DNA of 64,000 nucleotides from Calliopsis andreniformis (Eukaryota; Arthropoda; Insecta; Hymenoptera; Andrenidae), in assembly GCF_051401765.1 (NCBI RefSeq), contig NW_027480531.1, positions 1,426,001-1,490,000 on the forward strand, in the 5' to 3' direction. The stretch's first letter is position 1; each line of letters opens with the position of its first letter. Shown piece after piece: positions 1 through 12,912 of this stretch. The notes beneath the pieces were generated by a model. That model was not told where the DNA came from, searched no databases, and worked only from the letters and a program-made list of their open reading frames with translations. The translations under genes were made by a program, and so were the position numbers.

Positions 1-1005
1 GAGGATTGCAGATAGAAGATTGAGTACTGAGGATTGAAGATTGAGGATTGAGGATTGAGGATTGAGGATTGAGGATTGAGTATTGATGATAGAGGATTGG
101 GGTTTGAGGATTGACGATTGAGGATTGAGGATTGAGTATTGAGGATTGAAGATTGAAGATTGAGTATTGAGGATTGAAGATTCAGGATTGAGGATTGATG
201 ATTGAGGATTGAGGATTGAGCATTGACGATAGAGGATTGGGGATTGAGGATTGACGATTGAGGGTTGAGGATTGAGGGTTGAAGGTTGAGGACTGAGTGT
301 TGAGGGTTAAGTGAGGAGAATTGATGTTTGTGGATTGAGATTTGAAGATTGAAGGTTGGGGATTGAGTATTGAAAACCGTGAATTGAGGATATTCTATTG
401 AGGATTGAGGATTGACGATTGATTGTTGCGGACTGAGGCATGAAGATTGAGGATTCAGGATTGAGGATTCGGCAATGAGGTTTGAGGACTGAGGATTGAG
501 GGTTGAGGATTGAGGATTGAGGATTGACGCTTGAGGATAGAGGATTGATGATGGAAGATTGAAGAGAAAGGACTGAGTGTTGAGGATTGAGTGTTGAGAA
601 TTGATGTTTGAGGATTGAGATTTGATTATTGAATATTGTGGATTGAGTATTGAAACATGAGAATTCAGGATATTCTATTGAGTGTTGAGAATTGAGTATT
701 GATGGTTGAGTATTGAGGATTGAGGGTTGAGGGTTGTGTGTTGAGTATTGAGGATTGAGGATTGAGGATTGAGGATTGATGAGTGAGGCTTGAGGATTGA
801 GGATTGAGGATTGAGGATTGAGGATTGAAGATTGTGTATTGAGGATTGAAGATTGAGGATTGAGGATTGAGTATTGACGATTGAGGACTGAGTGTTGAGG
901 GTTGAGTGATGAGTATTGATGTTTGTGGATGGAGACTCGAAGATTGAAGACTGAGGATTGAGTATTGAAAACTGAGAATTCAGGATATTCTATTGAGTAT
1001 TGAGA
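1..1005. repeat. Left-end segment, copy 1 of about 1 kb
   Basis: This stretch matches 2,310-3,307 at an offset of 2,309 bp (2,302 bp near its right end, a difference of one heptad). It matches about 4,041-4,890 less completely. Diagnostic shared marks are the GCAGATAGAAG string at 8 (and 2,317), a type II landmark near 381, and GAATTC landmarks at 661 and 976. The match starts at the window edge, so the duplicated segment probably extends further left. Confidence 0.85.
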
Positions 1006-2309
1006 ATTGAGTATTGATGATTGAGTATTGAGGATTGATGATTGAGGGTTGTGTATTGAATATTGAGGATTGAGGATTGGGGATCGAGGATTGAGGATTG
1101 AGGATTGAAAATTGACTGTTGATGATTGAAGATTGAGGACTGAGGATCGAGGGTTGAGGATTGAGGACGAGGACTGACGGTTGAGAATTGAGGTTTGAAT
1201 ATTGAGGATTGAGGATTGAGGACTGAGGATTGAGGATTGAGGATTGAAGATTGAGGACTGAGTGTTGAGGGTTGAGTGATGAGCATTGATGTTTGTGGAT
1301 TGAGATTTGAAAATTGAAGATTGGGGATTGAGTGTTGAAAACTGTGAATTGAGGATATTCTATTGTGGATTGAGGATTGACAATAGATTGTTGCGGACTG
1401 AGGGAAGGAGATTGAGGATTCAGGATTGAGGATTCGGAATTGAGGTTTGAAGACTGAGGATTGAGGGTTGAGGATTGAGGATTGAGGATTGAAGATTGAG
1501 TATTGAGGATTGATGATTGAGTATTGAGAATTGAGGATTGATGATTGAGTATTGAGGATCGATGGTTGAGGGTTGTGCATTTTATATTGGGGATTGAGGA
1601 TTGAGGATTGAAGATTGAGTATTGAGGATTGATGATTGAGTATTGAGAATTGAGGATTGATGATTGAGTATTGAGGATCGATGGTTGAGGGTTGTGCATT
1701 GAATATTGAGGATTGAGGATTGGGGATGGAGGATTGAGGATTGAGGATTGAAAATTCAGTATTGATGATTGAAGATTGAGGACAGGGGATTGAGGGTTGA
1801 GGATTGAGGACGAGGACTGACGGTTGAGGAGTGAGGTTTGAATATTGAGAATTGAGGATTGAGGACTGAGGATTGAGGATTGAGGACTGAAGATTGTGGA
1901 TTGAGTATTGAGCATTGCGGATTGAAGGTTGAGGACTGGGGATTGAGTATTGAGGATTGAGGATTGAGGATTGAAGATTGAGTATTGAGGATTGAACATT
2001 GAGGATTGAGGATTGAGGATTGAAGATTGAGGACTGAGTGTTGAGGGTTGAGTGATGAGAATAGATGTTTGTGGATGGAGAGTTGGATATTGAAGATTGA
2101 GGATTGGGTATTGAAAACTGAGAATTCAGGATATTGTATTGAGTATTGAGAATTGAGCATTGATGGTTGAGTATTGAGGATTGGTGGTTGAGGGTTGTGT
2201 GTCGAATATTGAGGACTGAGGATTTTAGGATTGAGGATTGAGCATTGAAGGTTGAGTATGGAGGATTGAAGATTGCGGATTGCGGATTGAGGATTGAGGA
2301 TTGAGGATT
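1006..2309. repeat. Satellite between two copies of the left-end segment
   Basis: It contains a type II landmark near 1,336, a short tandem duplication at about 1,462-1,699, and a degenerate type I landmark near 2,120 in which the usual TTCTATT unit is TTGTATT. The part from about 1,570 to 2,000 is closely related to about 8,030-8,450 at an offset near 6,468 bp; shared marks include GCATTGCGG at 1,912 and 8,380. The longest minus-strand open frame of the left end lies here and is explained by the repeat arithmetic, not by a gene. Confidence 0.8.
1462..1699. repeat. 119-bp tandem duplication (17 heptads)
   Basis: Two consecutive copies share the same order of variant heptads. The rare unit GGATCGATGG marks the end of each: GATCG starts at 1,557 and at 1,676, exactly 119 bp apart. 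The length is 17 heptads, so the duplication keeps the 7-bp register. The first copy ends in an altered TTTATATT string where the second has GAATATT. Confidence 0.8.
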
Positions 2310-3307
2310 GCGGATTGCAGATAGAAGATTGAGTACTGAGGATTGAAGATTGAGGATTGAGGATTGAGGATTGAGGATTGAGGATTGAGTATTGATGATA
2401 GAGGATTGGGGTTTGAGGATTGACGATTGAGGATTGAGGATTGAGTATTGAGGATTGAAGATTGAAGATTGAGTATTGAGGATTGAAGATTCAGGATTGA
2501 GGATTGAGGATTGAGGATTGAGGATTGAGCATTGACGATAGAGGATTGGGGATTGAGGATTGACGATTGAGGGTTGAGGACTGAGGGTTGAAGGTTGAGG
2601 ACTGAGTGTTGAGGGTTAAGTGAGGAGAATTGATGTTTGTGGATTGAGATTTGAAGATTGAAGGTTGGGGATTGAGTATTGAAAACCGTGAATTGAGGAT
2701 ATTCTATTGAGGATTGAGGATTGACGATTGATTGTTGCGGACTGAGGCATGAAGATTGAGGATTCAGGATTGAGGATTCGGCAATGAGGTTTGAGGACTG
2801 AGGATTGAGGGTTGAGGATTGAGGATTGAGGATTGACGCTTGAGGATAGAGGATTGATGATGGAAGATTGAAGAGAAAGGACTGAGTGTTGAGGATTGAG
2901 TGTTGAGAATTGATGTTTGAGGATTGAGATTTGATTATTGAATATTGTGGATTGAGTATTGAAACATGAGAATTCAGGATATTCTATTGAGTGTTGAGAA
3001 TTGAGTATTGATGGTTGAGTATTGAGGATTGAGGGTTGAGGGTTGTGTGTTGAGTATTGAGGATTGAGGATTGAGGATTGAGGATTGATGAGTGAGGCTT
3101 GAGGATTGAGGATTGAGGATTGCGGATTGAAGACTGTGTATTGAGGATTGAAGATTGAGGATTGAGGATTGAGGATTGACGATTGAGGACTGAGTGTTGA
3201 GGGTTGAGTGATGAGAATTGATGTTTGTGGATGGAGACTCGAAGATTGAAGACTAAGGATTGAGTATTGAAAACTGAGAATTCAGGATATTCTATTGAGT
3301 ATTGAGA
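2310..3307. repeat. Left-end segment, copy 2
   Basis: This is the second copy of the segment at 1-1,005. GAATTC landmarks lie at 2,970 and 3,278 and correspond to 661 and 976. Copy 1 has GATGATT near 197 where this copy has the consensus unit. Similarity stops just after the second landmark, where this copy continues with GAGCTTT instead of GAGTATT. Copy 3 at about 4,041-4,890 is 1,597 bp further on. Confidence 0.85.
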
Positions 3308-4040
3308 ATTGAGCTTTGATGGTTGAGCATTGAGGATTGGTGGTTGAGGGTTATGTGTTGAATATTGAGGATTGAGTCTTTCAGGATTGAGGATTGAGGA
3401 TTGAAGATTGAGTATGGAGGATTGAAGATTGCGGATTGCGGATTGGGGATTGAGGATTGAGGATTGAGGATTGCAGACAGAAGATTGAGTACTGAGGATT
3501 GAAGATTGAGGACTGAGGATTGAGGACTGAGGATTGAGGATTGAGTATTGATGATAGAGAATTGGGGTTTGTGGATTGACGATTGAGGATTGAGGATTGA
3601 GTATTGAGGATTGCAGATTGAGGATTGAGGATTGAGGATTGAAAAATGAGGATTGAGGATTGAGGATTGAGGATTGATGAGTGAGGATTGAGGATTGAGA
3701 ATTGAGGATTGAGGATTGAGGAATGAAGATTGAGTATTGAGGATTGAAGGTTGTGGATTGAGGATTGAGGATTGAGGATTGACGCTTGATGATAGAGGAT
3801 TGAGGATGGAAGATTGAAGAGAGAGGACTGAGTGTTGAGGATTGAGTGTTGAGGATTGAGTGTTGAGGATTGTGGTTTGAGGATTGAGATTTGATTATTG
3901 AATATTGTGGATTGTGTATTGAACCATGACAATTCAGGATATTGTATTGAGTATTGAGAATTGAGGATTGATGGTTGAGTATTGAGAATTGATGGTTGAG
4001 GGTTGTGTACTGAATATTGAAGATTGAGGATTGTGGATTG
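3308..4040. repeat. Mosaic satellite with one type III landmark
   Basis: Diverged heptad array with a type III cassette ending near 3,930. Its landmark reads CAATTC instead of GAATTC and its next units read GATATTG instead of GATATTC, so both the EcoRI site and the downstream ATTC arm are lost. A +1 register shift (an 8-bp unit) occurs near 3,377 in the TTTCAGG string. Nothing else stands out. Confidence 0.75.
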
Positions 4041-4890
4041 AGGATTGAGGATTGAAGATTGAAGATTGAGTATTGAGGATTGAAGATTCAGGATTGAGGA
4101 TTGAGGATTGAGGATTGAGGATTGAGCATTGACGATAGAGGATTGGGGATTGAGGATTGACGATTGAGGGTTGAGGATTGAGGGTTCAAGGTTGAGGACT
4201 GAGTGTTGAGGGTTAAGTGAGGAGAATTGATGTTTGTGGATTGAGATTTGAAGATTGAAGGTTGGGGATTGATTATTGAAAACCGTGAATTGAGGATATT
4301 CTATTGAGGATTGAGGATTGACGATTGATTGTTGCGGACTGAGGCATGAAGATTGAGGATTCAGGATTGAGGATTCGGCAATGAGGTTTGAGGACTGAGG
4401 ATTGAGGGTTGAGGATTGAGGATTGAGGATTGACGCTTGAGGATAGAGGATTGATGATGGAAGATTGGAGAGAAAGGACTGAGTGTTGAGGATTGAGTGT
4501 TGAGAATTGATGTTTGAGGATTGAGATTTGATTATTGAATATTGTGGATTGAGTATTGAAACATGAGAATTCAGGATATTCTATTGAGTGTTGAGAATTG
4601 AGTATTGATGGTTGAGTATTGAGGATTGAGGGTTGAGGGTTGTGTGTTGAGTATTGAGGATTGATGAGTGAGGCTTGAGGATTGAGGATTGAGGATTGAG
4701 GATTGCGGATTGAAGATTGTGTATTGAGGATTGAAGATTGTGGATTGAGGATTGAGGATTGACGATTGAGGACTGAGTGTTGAGGGTTGAGTGATGAGAA
4801 TTGATGTTTGTGGATGGAGACTCGAAGATTGAAGACTAAGGATTGAGTATTGAAAACTGAGAATTCAGGATATTCTATTGAGTATTGAGA
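4041..4890. repeat. Left-end segment, copy 3 (shorter)
   Basis: It matches copy 2 at an offset of 1,597 bp (TTCAGG at 2,490 and 4,087; GAATTC at 2,970 and 4,567). Near 4,660 it has one GAGGATT where copy 1 has four in a row, a loss of 21 bp. The GAATTC landmark at 4,861 then lies 1,583 bp from that of copy 2, so it has lost further heptads. These are the usual unit-number differences of tandem arrays. Confidence 0.82.
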
Positions 4891-7790
4891 ATTGAGGATT
4901 GATGTTTGAGTATTGAGGATTGATGATTGAGGGTTGTGTATTGAATATTGAGGATTGAGGATTGGGGATCGAGGATTGAGGATTGAGGATTGAGGATTGA
5001 AAATTGAGTGTTGATGATTGAAGATTGAGGACTGAGGATTGAGGGTTGAGGATTGAGGACGAGGACTGACGGTTGAGAATTGAGGTTTGAATGTTGAGGA
5101 TTGAGGATTGAGGACTGAGTGTTGAGGGTTGAGTGATGAGAATTGATGTTTGTGGATTGAGATTTGAAGATTGAAGAATGGTGATTGAGTATTGAAAACT
5201 GTGAATTGAGGATATTCTATTGAGGATTGAGGATTGACAATTGATTGTTGAGGACTGAGGGCGGAAGATTGAGGATTCAGGATTGAGGATTCGGGATTGA
5301 GGTTTGAGGACTGAGAATTGAGGTTTGAGGATTGAGGATGGAGGATTGACTCTTGAGGATTGAGGATTGAGGATGGAGGATTGAACAGAGAGGACTGAGT
5401 GTTGAGGATTGAGTGTTGAGAATTGAGGTTTGAGGATTGAGATTTGATTATTGAATATTGTGGATTGAGTATTGAACCATGAGAATTCAGGATATTCTAT
5501 TGAGTATTGAGTATTGAGAATTGAGGATTGATGGTTGAGTATTGAGAATTGATGGTAGAGGGTTGTGTGTTGAATATTGTGGATTGAGGAGTGAGGATTG
5601 AGGATTGAGGATTGAGGATTGAGGATTGAAGGTTGACGGTTGAGTATTGAGGATTGAAGGTTGCGGGTTGTGTGTTGAATATTGAGGGTTGAGGATTTCA
5701 GGATTGAGGATTGAGGATTGAAGATAGAGTATTGAGGATTGAAGATTGAGGATTGCGGATTGAGGATTGAGGGTTGAGGGTTGAGGATTGAAGATTGAAG
5801 ATTGAGTATTGAGGATTGAAGATTGAGGATTGAGGATTGAGGATAGAGGATTGATGATGGAAGATTGAAGAGAGAGGACTGAATGTTGAGGATTGAGTGT
5901 TGAGAATTGATGTTTGAGGATTGAGATTTGATTATTGAATATTGTGGATTGAGTACTGAAACATGAGAATTCAGGATATTCTATTGAGTATTGAGAATTG
6001 ATTATTGATGGTTGAGTATTGAGGATTGACGGTTGAGGGTTGTGCGTTGAGTATTGAGCACTGAGGATTGAGGATTGAGGATTGAGGATTGAGGATTGAG
6101 GATTGAAGATTGAGTATTGAGGATTGGAGGTTGAGGGTTGAGGATTGAGGATTGAGGATTGAAGATTGAGGATTGGGCATTGAGGATTCACGATTGAGGA
6201 TTGAGTATTGAGGACTGAGAATTGAGGATTGAGGATTGAAGATTGTGTATTGAGGATTGAAGATTGAGGATAGAGGATTGAGGATTGAGGATTGTGGATT
6301 GAGGGTTGAGGATTGAGGTTTGAGGAATGAGGTTTGAGGATTGAGGATTGAGGATTGAAGATTGAGGATTGAGGATTGAGGATTGAGGATGGAGCATTAG
6401 GACTGAGGGTTGAGGATTGCGGTTTGAGGAATGAGGATTGAGGATTGAGGATTGAGTATTGAGGATTGAAGATTGAGGATTGAGGATTCAGGATTGAAGA
6501 TTGAGGACTGAGTGTTGAGGTTTGGGAGATGAGAATAGATGTTTGTGGATGGAGACTTGAAGATTGAAGACTGAGGATTGAGTATTGAAAACTGAGAATT
6601 CAGGATATTCTATTGAGAATTGAGAATTGATCATTGATGATTGAGTATTGAGGATTGATGGTTGAGGGTTGTTTGTTGAATATTGAGGATTGAGGATTTT
6701 AGGATGGAGGATTGAGTATTGAAGATTCAGGACTGAGGACTGAGGATTGAGTATTGAGGATTGAGTACTGAAAACAGAGAATTCAGGATATTCTATTGAG
6801 TATTGAGAATTGAGGGTTGATGATTGAGTATTGAGGATTGAAGGTTGAGTGTTGTGTGTCGAATATTGAGGATTCAGGATTTCAGGATTGAGGATTGGGG
6901 ATTGAAGATTGAGTATTGAGGATAGAAGATTGAGGATTGCCGATTGAGGATTGAGGATTGAGGATTGAGGATTGATGATTGAAGATTGAATATTGAGGAT
7001 TGAAGATTGAGGATTGAGGATTGAGGATTGAGGATTGAGGATTGAGGATTGAGGATTGATTATAGAGGATTTGGGATTGAGGACTGACGATTGAGGATTG
7101 AGGATTGAAGATTGAGGACTGAATGATGAGGGTTGAGTGAAGAGAATTGATGTTTGTGGATTGAGATTTGAAGATTGAAGATTGGGGATTGAGCATTGAA
7201 AACTGTGATTTGAGGATAATCTATTGAGGATTGAGGATTGACAATTGATTGTTGCCGACTGAGCGATGAAGATTGAGGATTCAGGATTGAGGATTCGGAA
7301 TTGAGGTTTGAGGAATGAGGACTGAGGGTTGAGGATTGAGGATTGAGGATTGACGCTTGATGATAGAGGATTGAGGATGGAAGATTGAAGAGAGAAGACT
7401 GAGTGTTGAGAATTGCATGTTGAGGATTGGTGTTTGAGGATTGAGATTTGATTATTGAATATTGTGGATTGAGTATTGAAACATGAGCATTCAGGATATT
7501 CTATTGAGTATTGAGAATTGAGGATTGATGGTTGAGTATTGAGAATTGATGGTTGAGGGTTGTGTGTTGAATATTGAGGATTGAGGATTGAGGATTGAGG
7601 ATTGAGGATTGAGGATTGAAGATTGACTATTGATGATTGAAGATTGAGGATTGAGGATTGAGGGTTGAGGATTGATGACGAGGACTGACGGTTGAAGATT
7701 GAGGTTTGAGGATTGAGGATTGAGGATTGTGGACTGAGGATTGAGGATTGACGATTGAGCATTGAGGATTGAAGATTGAGGACTGGGGAT
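4891..7790. repeat. Diverged mosaic satellite with alternating type II, III and I landmarks
   Basis: Landmarks read GAATTC at 5,483, 5,967, 6,596 and 6,779. Type II landmarks lie near 5,205 and 7,203. The one near 7,203 is decayed: its heptads read GATTTGA and ATAATCT where GAATTGA and ATATTCT are usual. The one near 7,490 reads CATTCA in place of GAATTCA. The start (4,891-5,050) resembles 1,000-1,150. Elsewhere I found only short matches to other parts of the window, so this is among the more diverged portions. Confidence 0.75.
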
Positions 7791-8700
7791 TGAGGATTGA
7801 AGATTGAGGATTAAGGATTGCGGATTAGGGATTGAGGATCAAGGATTGGAGATTGATTATTGACGATTGAAGATTGAGAATTGAGGATTGAGGATTGAGA
7901 ATTGAGAATTGAGGATGAGGACTGAGGGTTGAGGATTGAGGTTTGAGAAATGAGGATTGAGGGTTGAGGATTGAGGATTGAGGATTGAGGATTGAGGATT
8001 GGGAATTGAATATCGAAGATTGAGTATTGATGACTGAGGATTGAGGATTGAGGATTGAGGATTGAGGATTGAGGATTGAAGATTGAGTATTGGGGATTGA
8101 TGATTGGGTATTGAGAATTGAGGATTGATGATTGAGTATTGAGGATTGATGGTTGAGTGTTGTGCATTGAATATTGGGGATTGAGGATTGGGGATTGAGG
8201 ATTGAGGATTGAGGACTGAAAATTCAGTATTGATGATTGAAGATTGAGGACTGGGGATTGAGGGTTGAGGATTGAGGACGAGGACTGACGGTTGAGGATT
8301 GAGGTTTGAATATTGAGGATTGAGGATTGAGGACTGAGGATTGAGGATTGAGGACTGAGGATTGTGGATTGAGTATTGAGCATTGCGGATTGAAGGTTGA
8401 GGACTGGGGATTGAGTATTGAAGGTTGAGGATTGAGGATTGAGGATTGATGTGTGAGGATTGAGGATTGAGGATTGAGGATTGAGGACTGAGGATTGAAG
8501 ATTGAGTATTGAGGATTGAAGATTGAGCATTGAGGATTGAGGATTGACGATTGAGGACTGAGTGTTGTGGGTTGAGTGATGAGAATCGATGTTTGTGGAT
8601 GGAGACTTGAAGATTGAAGATTGAGGATTGAGTATTGAAAACTGAGAATTCAGCATATTCTATTGAGTATTGAGAATTGAGCATTGACGGTTGTGTATTG
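7791..8700. repeat. Segment related to about 1,570-2,180
   Basis: The order of variant heptads from about 8,030 to 8,450 follows that of about 1,570-2,000, but here there is only one copy of the 119-bp duplicated stretch. A GAATTC landmark with an altered CAGCATA unit lies near 8,647. Near 7,900-8,000 two or three GAGAATT units in a row and a 6-bp unit (GAGGAT before GAGGACT) shift the register. Confidence 0.75.
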
Positions 8701-10911
8701 AGGATTGAAGGTTGAGGGTTGTGTGTTGAATATTGAGGGTTGAGGATTTCAGGATTGAGGATTGAGGATTGAAGATTGAGTATTGAGGATTGAAGATTGA
8801 GGATTGCGGAGTGAGGATTGAGGATTGAGTATTGAGGGTTGAGGATTGAAGATTGAGGACTGAGTGTTGAGGGTTGAATGATGAGAATAGATGTTTTTGG
8901 ATGGAGACTTGAATATTGAAGATTGAGGTTTGGGTATTGAATACAGAGAATTGATGATATTCTATTGAGTATTGAGAATTGAGCATTGATGGTTGAGGAT
9001 TGAGGATTGAGGATTGAGGATTGAGGATGAGGGTTGAGGGTTGATGATTGATGTTTGAGAACTGAGGACTGAGGATTGAGGATTGAGAATTGAGGATTGA
9101 GGATGAGTACTGAGGGTCGAGGATAGAGGTCTGAGGAATGAGGATTGAGGATTGAGGATTGTGGATTGAGGGTTGAGGATTGAGGATTGAAGATTGAGGA
9201 TTGAGGATTGAAGATTGAGGATTGAGGATTGAGGATTGAGGATTGAGTATTGAGGATAGAAGATTGAGGATTGGGGACAGAGGATTGAATATTGAGGATT
9301 GAGGATTAAGGATTGAGGATTGAGGATTGAGGATTGTGGATTGAGGATTGAGGATTGAGGATTGAGGATTGAGGATTGAGGATTGAGTATTGATGATTGA
9401 AGATTGTGGATGAGGGCTGAGGGCTGAGGATTGAGGATTGAGGACTGAGGACTGAGGATTGAGGTTTGAGAGTTGAGAATTTAGGATTGAGGATTGAAGA
9501 TTGAGGATTGGGAATTGAGGATTGAGGAATGAGGATTGAGGATTCAGGATTGAGGTTTGAGGATTGAAGATGCAGTATTGAGGATTGAAGATTGAGGATT
9601 GAGGATTGAGGATTGAGGATTGAGGATTGAAGATTGAGTATTGAGGATTGAAGATTGAGGATTGAGTGTTGAGGATTGAGGACGAGGACTGACGATTGAG
9701 GATTGAGGTTTGAGGATTGAGGATTGTGGATTGAGGACTGAGGATTGAGGATTGAGGATTGAGCATTGAGGATTGAAGATTGAGTATTGAGGATTGAAAA
9801 TTGAGGATTGAGGATTGAGGATTGACTATTGAGGATTGAAGATTGAGGATTGGGGACGGAATGTTGAGGGTTGAGTGATGAGAATTGATGCTTGTGGATA
9901 GAGATTTGAAGATTGCAGATTGAGTATTGTGTATTGAAAACCGTTAATTGATGATATTCTATTGAGGATTGAGGATTGACAACTGATTTTTGAGGACTGA
10001 GGGCTGAAGATTGAGGATTCAGGATTAAGGTTTGAGGACTGTGGATTGAGGATTGAGGACTGAGGATTGATGATTGAGGATTGAGGATTGAAGATTGAAG
10101 ATTGGGTATTGCGGATTGAACATTGAGGATTGAGGATTGAGGATTGATGACTGAGCATCGAGGATTGAGGATTGAGGATTGAGGATCGAAGATTGAGGAT
10201 TGGGGACTGAGGACTGAAGAATGAGGATTGAGGATTGAGGACTGAGAATTCAGGATTGAGGATTGAGGATTGAGTATTGAGGATAGAAGATTGAGGATTT
10301 GCGACTGAGGATTGAAGATTTAGGATTGAGGATTGAGGGTTTAGTATTGAGGATTGAGGATTGAAGATTGAGTATTGAGGATTGAAGTTTGAGGACTGAG
10401 TGTTGAGGGTTGAGTGATGAGTATTGATGTTTGTAGATGGAGACTTGAAGATAGAAGATTGAGGATTGAGTATTGAAAACTGATAATTCAGGATATTCTA
10501 TTGAGTATTGAGAATTGAGGATTGATGGTTGAGTATTGAGGATTGAAGGTTGAGGGTTGTGTGTTGAATATTGAGGACTGAGGATTGAAACATGAGAATT
10601 CAGGATATTCTATTGCGTATTGAGAATTGAGTATTGGTGGTTGAGCATTGAGGATTGATGGTTGAGGGTTGTGTGTTGAATATTGAGGATTGAGGATTGA
10701 GGATTGAGGACTGAGGATTGAAGATTGAGTATTGATGATTGAAGATTGAGGATTGAGGATTGAGTGTTGATGATTGATGACGAGGACTGACGGTTGAGGA
10801 TTGAGGTTTGAGGATTGAGGATTGAGGATTGAGGACTGAGGATTGAGGATTGACGATTGAGCATTGAGGATTGAAGGTTGAGGACTGGTAATTGAGGATT
10901 GAAGATTGAGG
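8701..10911. repeat. Satellite with purer heptad runs and few landmarks
   Basis: About 9,160-9,420 is close to plain GAGGATT repeats. Landmarks occur near 8,948 (hybrid, with GAATTGATGATATTC), 9,945 (type II), 10,486 (type I with ATAATTC) and 10,596 (type I). The stretch near 9,238-9,306 closely resembles the 113 bp at 42,665-42,778 that lead into the second copy of block A. Confidence 0.72.
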
Positions 10912-12671
10912 ATTAAGGATTGCGGATTGAGGATTGAGGATTGAGAATGGAGGATTGAAGATTGTAGATTGAGTACTGAGGATTGAAGATTGAAGATTGA
11001 GGATTGAGGATTGAGGATTGAGGATTGAATATTGAGGATTGGGGACTGAGTGTTGAGGGTTCAGTGATCAGAATTGATGTTTGAGGACAGCGATTTGAAG
11101 ATTGCAGATTGAGCATTGAGTAATGAAAACTGTGAATTGATGATATTCTATTGATGATTGAGGATAGACAGCTGATTGTAGAGGACTGAGGGCTGAAGAT
11201 TGAGGATTCAGGATTGAGGATTCAGGATTGAGGTTTGAGGACTGAGGATTGGGGCTTGAGGATTGAGGATTGAGGATTGAGGATTGAGGATTGAAGATTG
11301 AGGATTGAGGATTGAGGGTTGTGGATTTAGGACGTTGACTGAGGGTTGACTATTGATGTTTGAGGTCTGAGGATTAATGATTGAGGATTGGGAATTGAGG
11401 ATTGAGGATTGACGATTGAAGATTGAGGATTGGGTATTGAGGATTGAAGAATGAGGATTGAGTGTTGAGGATTGAGGATTGAGGATTGAGTATTGAGGAT
11501 TGAGAATTGAGGATTGACGATTGAAGATTGAGTATTGAGGATTGAAGATTGAGGATTGAGGATTGAGGATTGAAGATTGAGGACTGAGTGTTGAGGGTTG
11601 AGTGATGAGAATTGATGTTTGTGGATTGAGATTTGAAGATTGAAGAATGGGGATTGAGTATTGAAAACTGTGAATTGAGGATATTCTATTGAGGATTGAG
11701 GATTGACAATTGGTTGTTGAGGACCGACGGCTGAAGATTGAGGATTCAGTATTGAGGAATCCGGATAGAGGTTTGAGGACTGAGGATTGAGGTTTGAGGA
11801 TTGAGGATTGAGGATTGACGCTTGAAGATTGAGGATTGAGGATGGAGGATTGGAGAGAGAGGACTGAGTATTGAGGATTGAGTGTTGAGAATTGATGTTT
11901 GGGGATTGAGATTTGATTATTGAGTTTTGTGGATTGAGTATTGAACCGTGAGAATTCAGGATATTCTATTGAGTATTGAGAATTGAGGATTGATGGTTGA
12001 GGGTTGTGTGTTGAATATTGAGGATTGAGGATTGAGGCTTGAGGATTGAGGATTGAAGATTGAGGATTGGAGATTGAGTATTGACGATTGAGGATTGAGT
12101 ACTGAGGATTGAGAATTGAGGCTTGAGGATTGAGGATTGAGTATTGAGGGTTGAAGATTGAGGATTGAGGATTGAGGATTGAACATTGAGGACTGAGTGT
12201 TGATGGTTGAGTGATGAGAATTGATGTTTGTGGATTGAGATTTGATGATTGAAGAATGGGGATTGAGTATTGGAAACAGTGAATTGAGGATATTCTATTG
12301 ATGATTGAGGATTGACAATTAATTTTTTCGGACTGAGGGCTGAAGATTGAGGATTCAGGATTGAGGATTCGGGATTGAGGTTTGAGGACTGAGAATTGAC
12401 GGTTGAGTATTGAGGATTGAGTATTGAAGATTGAGGATTGATGATTGAGGATTGATGATTGAGGATTGAGGTTTGAGGATTGAGGATTGAAGATTGAATA
12501 TTGAGGATTGAAGGTTGAGGATTGAGGATTGTGGATTGAGGATTGAGGTTTGAGGACTGAGGATTGAGGATTGAAGATTGAGTTTTGAGGATTGAAGATT
12601 GAGGATTGCGGATTGTCGATTGAGGATTGAGGATGAGGGCTGAGGGTTGAGGACCGAGGTTTGAGTAGAGA

Positions 12672-12689
12672 ATCCTGAGAATTCAGGAT
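12672..12689. other. Hairpin-forming landmark variant, ATCCTGA/TCAGGAT
   Basis: ATCCTGA and TCAGGAT form a perfect 7-bp inverted repeat around the tetranucleotide GAAT. It arises where a type I landmark is preceded by an AATCCTGA string in place of the usual AAACTGA. The next unit reads TGCTATT rather than TTCTATT. No function is evident. The arms are short and could be accidental, but all six copies in the window keep them intact. Confidence 0.7.
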
Positions 12690-12894
12690 ATGCTATTGAG
12701 TATTGGGAATTGAGGATTGATGGTTGAGTATTGATGATTGAGGATTGAGGATTGTGGATTGAGGATTGAGGTTTGAGGACTGAGGATTGAGGATTGAAGA
12801 TTGAGTTTTGAGGATTGAAGATTGAGGATTGCGGATTGTCGATTGAGGATTGAGGATGAGGGCTGAGGGTTGAGGACCGAGGTTTGAGTAGAGA

Positions 12895-12912
12895 ATCCTG
12901 AGAATTCAGGAT
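12895..12912. other. Hairpin landmark, second copy
   Basis: Same 7-bp arms and GAAT loop, in the second unit of the 223-bp duplication. Confidence 0.7.

Noticed and set aside
980..1999. A 339-codon minus-strand open frame at the left end, and many similar ones across the window
   Set aside because: The peptide is only the PQSSILN heptapeptide with scattered changes. All three minus frames are open by the arithmetic of a 7-bp unit. Starts are chance ATG, TTG or similar codons in variant units, stops fall at the landmark, and frames in several phases overlap. No promoter, signal peptide, intron signal or codon bias was seen.
3370..3390. TTTCAGG and TTTTAGG strings as splice sites or remnants of insertions
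   Set aside because: They are 8-bp variants of the heptad that recur at the same place of type I cassettes and have no partner sites.
12672..12689. Hairpin as a transcription terminator
   Set aside because: The arms are only 7 bp, no T-run follows, and no gene lies upstream.
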